This document shows, in pieces, positions 59,640 to 64,000 of a stretch of 64,000 nucleotides of DNA. The notes beneath the pieces are model-generated. The model had not been told where the DNA came from. It worked only from the letters and a program-made list of their open reading frames with translations, and did not search any database. A program made the position numbers and the translations under genes. The stretch is from Vigna angularis (taxonomy: Eukaryota > Streptophyta > Magnoliopsida > Fabales > Fabaceae), in assembly GCF_016808095.1 (NCBI RefSeq), contig NC_068973.1, positions 12,148,501-12,212,500 on the forward strand. The letters run 5' to 3'. Within the stretch, counting starts at the first letter, position 1. Each line of letters starts with the position of its first letter.

Positions 59640-60290
59640 GTGAGATTGGTCATTTTATAAACGAAAAGTATATAAATCATTTTTAACCTCAAATAAATCA
59701 ATCTTTTTTCTCTGGTATTTATAACATTATGCAATATTTTGTCCAGAAAACAAGTTCGAGATTGTGAGAAAAAAATAAGTTTTGATATAAAACCCAAATT
59801 ATATGTAAAATCAGGTATGAGAAATACATAAGTCAAGATTGGGTTGTTATTAAGTTTGACATTTTCCACATGAGGAGCACTAACATGTTTACCATTAGGC
59901 AATCTAAACAATAATAGGAGTAATTAATTTTTTGGAATAAAATTTGTCAAAGAACATGATAAGTTATCAATTATCCAATAATTTTTGTTCTTAAATTCAG
60001 CAAGATTAACAATAGAATACTAGTTATATGTATACTCGCCTTTTTGTGTAGAGTTTAGTCCAATGTATGAAGCAATTGATCATACTTAATTGGTTTGTGT
60101 TGTATCAGGAACATGAGAGTTTGATATAGTTGTTGAGACAATATGAAATATTGACTTTCACTGTGTTTAGAAACTATTGTCGCGAGTTCCTTCCACACTA
60201 TTTACAATATTATTTCTCTTATTATAGGACTTGTGCTTTGGCAAAAACCTATATTTCTTATAGTAGACTTGATAAAGTCCTATTTTAGAT
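59640..60290 (-). pseudogene. Copia gag/protease remnant
   Basis: The minus strand shows WIID followed by a broken DSG region, SLTNFIPKN, RLPNGKHVSAPHVENVKLNN and VFLIPDFTYNLGFISKLIF, the usual protease-to-integrase linker of Copia elements. Upstream (to 60290) is gag-tail-like text with ALNSTQ-type phrasing. Stops and frame changes throughout; integrase and reverse transcriptase were not found. Confidence 0.7.
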
Positions 60291-62097
60291 TTAGCAATAT
60301 AAGGTGCGATGGTGATTAACCAAGCATAAGGAAGAATCTCCATTGCACATTAGGATAACCAAAGTTATCTAGATATGAATGTTCACTTCCAAGACTCAAA
60401 GAGAAGAAAAGAAGTTCAATTAATGGAAGCTAAAACAAGAACATAAATGGAGACATAGTATTTTTGTATAATGGATATTAAAGTAACGAAAGAGAAGAAA
60501 GATGAAAAAAGATGAAAGAAAAGAGGGAAGCAGGAGCTCTGGATGAAGGCACGTCACTTATGAAGGTATTAAAGCTCATCAACCTAAGATTAATGATGTT
60601 TCCACCACTTGAGAGTTATTCTCAAAATAAGGCTTGAGGAAGAAGACACTCATAAGAAGAGCCTCTCACAAAGGTAGTCAAATATTAGTATATAACTTCA
60701 AAATATTCAACCCTTTCAAGAGTCTTAAAGTGTCTCTTATATAGGTGAGGGTGGGAGGTCTCTTAGAAATAATAGAAAGTCAAAAGGTGTACATAGAAAA
60801 AAAAACAAACTAAGCTTCTAGAAACTAGGTCTTAAGGAGGTGTCTTAAAAAGGAGAGAACCCTAGCTTGACCTTAAAGCCTCTCTTGAGCGCGCTTGACC
60901 TCTTATAAAAGAAGGTCAATTCCAAACTCCTCCTCTCTCTAAATATGCGACCCTCATGAGTGGTTCCAAGGTTAAGTGATGTCAAACACATTTACAAAGG
61001 GTTGATTGAGGATCGTCAGGCTTAGAACCTTGAACGAAATTTTGAAATATATTAAAAATGGGGAAAAAAATTCAAATCGTCAATATCTTAAGTTAAAAAA
61101 CTCTTATTGGGGTGTTTTCAAAACGAGGTGAAAGCTCACATTCTGAAGTTCAATTTTGACTCAAGAAATACTTGATTTAGACTTGTAAAATGTAAGTTAT
61201 GACTGGAGATAAACGGGACAAAATTGAATTTCTATAATTCGGGAGGAGAAAGAAAAAAATGAAGTGATATAGAAAAATGGAAAGAAAGAATCACTTTTTC
61301 TAAGAGAGACAACACACAAAGGATGGAAAGTTCTTTGATATAGCCAATGGTTCTTGAATCACTCAAGAACACAGGAGAATCACTCTCACTAAGGTAAAAG
61401 AGTTAGAAAATCTAACATTCCGAAAAAAAGAAAAATTCACTTGTATTCTTTTATGAAAATGGTTAAGCTTTTAAAAGCTTTACCCATCATAATTACAAAA
61501 GAGTTAATTGGGTGACTGTAACTACAAATTGTGGCAACCAAAAGTCACCAAAATAACAATCAGCTTTGCATTCTTTTTGTTTAAAAACTGATGACTAAGT
61601 GACCAATTGGACCTTTATTACAACTTGAAAAAAAAAATAAAGCCTATTAATTGATTAACCTAATACATAATTTGGTCAACCAATTTACAAAGGATTGAAC
61701 CATTATTTAAACAATCTAATAACTTAAAAGAAAAAAGCAGTCAAGTGGTTTGTCTTTCCTGTTAAGAAACATATGAAAAAAGTCTTTGATATATAAGGAA
61801 TGAGATAAGCCTTTTGATATATAAGGAATGAGATCCATTAACCAAACATGTGATTTCACCTTGGAATATTGTTCATTAAGACCACTCAAAAATTGTATAG
61901 TTTAATCCTTCCGTTTTCTTTTAGTTATAATAGAAAGAACACCATGTGAACATTCTGCGGGGAAAACATAAAACGAGGTCATACCTAAAATTATTTGGTT
62001 AATCCCACTTAATTCTAAGTTTATTAAAAGTTTAGTAATAGAAAGATGTCTTTGTTTGAAAGCTTAAACATTCATCTTTAACTCTTACATGCAGAGG
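60291..62097. other. Repeat-derived intergenic sequence, no gene
   Basis: Leader-like and LTR-like phrases occur (for example CTCTTATATAGGTGAGGG near 60735 and repeated GATATATAAGGAATGAGAT at about 61786-61834). No LTR pair, coding domain or host gene could be established. Confidence 0.35.
61784..61834 (+). repeat. Short direct duplication
   Basis: The text TTTGATATATAAGGAATGAG occurs twice in a row, with starts about 26-27 bp apart. Confidence 0.8.
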
Positions 62098-62420
62098 CGT
62101 TGGAAGTCTCACATCAACCATAGGTAAGATTAATTTAGATTATATAAACGGATGTAAACCTCACTATACAAGCTAATTTTGTGAGGATGAATTGGATTTA
62201 AAATTTACTTCTTAACATGATATCAAAGTCGTAAGTTATAGTCTATCTTAGTGAAATTTGTTGCTTGTTAGGTTTATTGTTCCACTCGTTGTCAGGTGGC
62301 TATCAAATTACTCATTGTTGTCTAGTCTCAAGCTCGTGTTGGAAGTCTCACATCAACTAGAGATAAACCAATTTAGAATGTATGAAAGGGCGTAAACCTT
62401 ACTTCAAAAGAAATTTACCT
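62098..62420 (+). mobile_element. TRIM retrotransposon, 3' LTR truncated
   Basis: The 5' LTR 62098-62217 (120 bp) begins CGTTGGAAGTCTCACATCAAC and ends TAACA, followed by the primer-site remnant TGATATCAAAGTC. The second LTR starts TGTTGGAAGTCTCACATCAAC at 62337 but loses similarity after about 62400, so the right end is deleted. It is the same family as the copies at 15.8 and 47.6 kb. Confidence 0.8.
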
Positions 62421-63846
62421 GCAAATACTAATAATTTGAATCGTTTCAAATGTCTTATTCGTGTTCATCTATAAGAAACTTTGTTGAAACAGAGTGAAAA
62501 ATCTAAGATACTATCATGTTATTACATATACACCAAACAGAATACAAATTTCATATTCAATTTTATTATTAACACTCATAGTAATGAATATATATTTGCT
62601 GCAGGTAATTGTTGTCTTAAAGTTTAGGAAAAATAATATAGGTTGTTAGATTTTCACTACAACTATGAATAGATGTGGTTGAAATTCTTCTTTCATAAAT
62701 ACAAAAGAGAACAAAAAAAATAAGAAAGAAAGAAGAACCAGATATAATTCTTCTTAAGAAGAACTGGGATACCATATTAAAGTGAAATGAGAATCATAGT
62801 AGTGGGTATCATATCTCCTATTCATGATGGAAAACAAAGAGAAAGAGACACAAGAAAAGGAGGAAAAAAGAATATTATTTATGGAATGTGTATGCATAAA
62901 GAGAAGAAGAGAATAAATACACCAATGAGAAATAAAACTGATAAAATGATAATTATATCCATTATTATTTTTCTGTTGTTGAGGAATGTGAAAAGAATAT
63001 GTTTCGTATACTCTATTTTACATGTTATTCTTTTGCTATGTAGAGAAGAAATTGATATTGTGTTACAAAGAGATTAAACAAAGAAATTGATATTATGTAG
63101 AATGTTTGGAATGTATAAATTTATTTATTGTTTGTTATTTGTTATTTAGAATTTGTAGAGAGGTCTGGTGGAGAGAAGAAAACGCGTTTGTGTGTGACTT
63201 TTCAGATTTGGTTAGGGTTGATGACTCATTGAATGGGAGGCATCAATGTTTCATTAAATGTAGAAGAATATGTTTGGGCCATTTCTGAGAAAAACAAATA
63301 AGCCACCACTTTAACAGAGACATGCCTGCAGTGCCCATTCCCATCAATTTTTTTAATTTATATAATTCATTTTCATTTTTTTCAAAATAATTTACTTTTT
63401 ATCTTTTACTTTTGTCTTCCACAAGTTAGTACTGATAACTTACTCCCAATATATTACAACTCCTAACAATTCAAATCAAAGCATGTTTTTTTTTCCTTTT
63501 AAAACAAATTACTAATTAGATTGAAAAAAAATCCCGTAATTTTAGATAACTGTCAAAATAATTTTATATTTTACGTCTTTAAACTGATCTATCTTATTGA
63601 TTACGTGATGATTTCTATATGGTTTTAATATTATATTTTGGTATATTACACTAATAATTTATATGAATAATAAGAAGATCCTTTTTATTTTATTATTAGG
63701 TTTTAAATTATAAATTAGATTAAAAATGATTCCCAAATATAAAACCCATTTTAATTATCATTTTAATTAACATGTTCACAACAATATTTATGAGAATTGG
63801 ATTTACTAATGGCATAATACTTATCACCTATATACTTATTCATTAA

Positions 63847-63899
<53 letters not shown>

Positions 63900-64000
63900 A
63901 ATAATAAATTCAAATTCACACAGTATTAGTCACACATTGATTTATTTTTTATATTAATAATTACTAATCAAAATAATATTGATAAAATTTAAATTAATGT
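62421..64000. other. AT-rich intergenic region
   Basis: No gene is supported. It contains a 16-bp palindrome TTCTTCTTAAGAAGAA (about 62747-62762) and an AT microsatellite at about 63850-63892. Frames at 62787-63077 and 63106-63288 are low-complexity and unrecognised. Confidence 0.45.
63850..63892. repeat. (AT)n microsatellite
   Basis: About 20 AT dinucleotides followed by AAT repeats. Confidence 0.95.

Overview
This window looks like nuclear DNA of a flowering plant, most likely a phaseoloid legume. Reasons: AT-rich intergenic DNA, genes split by GT-AG introns, a GSO-type LRR receptor, a plastid-type leader peptide, and transposon families (TRIM, Copia, Ty3/gypsy chromovirus, Mutator-like) whose ends resemble those known from Phaseoleae. 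The species call is inference. No bacterial, organellar or viral genome is present.

Four host genes can be supported. (1) 16980-19865 (-): an uninterrupted 961-codon LRR receptor with a GSO1/GSO2-like ectodomain and one membrane span but no kinase. (2) 27822-32096 (-): a six-exon gene for a 379-residue, probably plastid-targeted multi-pass membrane protein. (3) 42650-49682 (+): a five-exon gene for a 139-residue conserved plant protein of unknown function. Its 4.8 kb third intron holds a nested stack of retrotransposon remnants. (4) 50955-52666 (-), with a non-coding first exon near 53.5 kb: an EMB2759-like membrane protein whose start codon was not located. Genes 3 and 4 converge tail to tail.

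The rest is mostly mobile DNA. The most striking theme is five elements with long terminal inverted repeats (TIRs) of Mutator-like (MULE) type. Three have 9-bp target duplications that can be read directly: 6570-8305, 12114-13091 and 55814-58381. Three carry broken copies of host genes: an AZG-type purine permease plus a KH-domain protein fragment (6570-8305), a lectin-receptor-kinase C-lobe (about 40130-41413), and a TITAN-like zinc-finger gene (55814-58381). These are Pack-MULE-like gene captures. The fifth (58512-59053) holds an unrecognised coding-like segment.

Retroelements include three TRIM copies with 110-120-bp LTRs (15833-16201, 47650-48036, 62098-62420), a chromodomain gypsy element split by a TRIM inside its integrase, a Copia element (23.4-26.7 kb) with a 1.1-kb solo LTR inserted in its gag, two further Copia remnants (13.8-14.6 kb, 59.6-60.3 kb), several solo or partial LTRs, and a T-rich tract with a large hairpin at 35-36.3 kb. 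Clusters of the palindromic core ATAATCGATTAT occur at three sites.

Layout: 0-6.5 kb intergenic and LTR-like; 6.5-16.2 kb MULEs, LTRs and TRIM; 17-20 kb LRR receptor; 23-26.7 kb nested Copia; 27.8-32.1 kb membrane-protein gene; 34-41.4 kb repeats and kinase-bearing MULE; 42.6-53.6 kb two genes; 55.8-62.4 kb MULEs, Copia and TRIM; then AT-rich sequence to the end. The host genes do not form a visible pathway.
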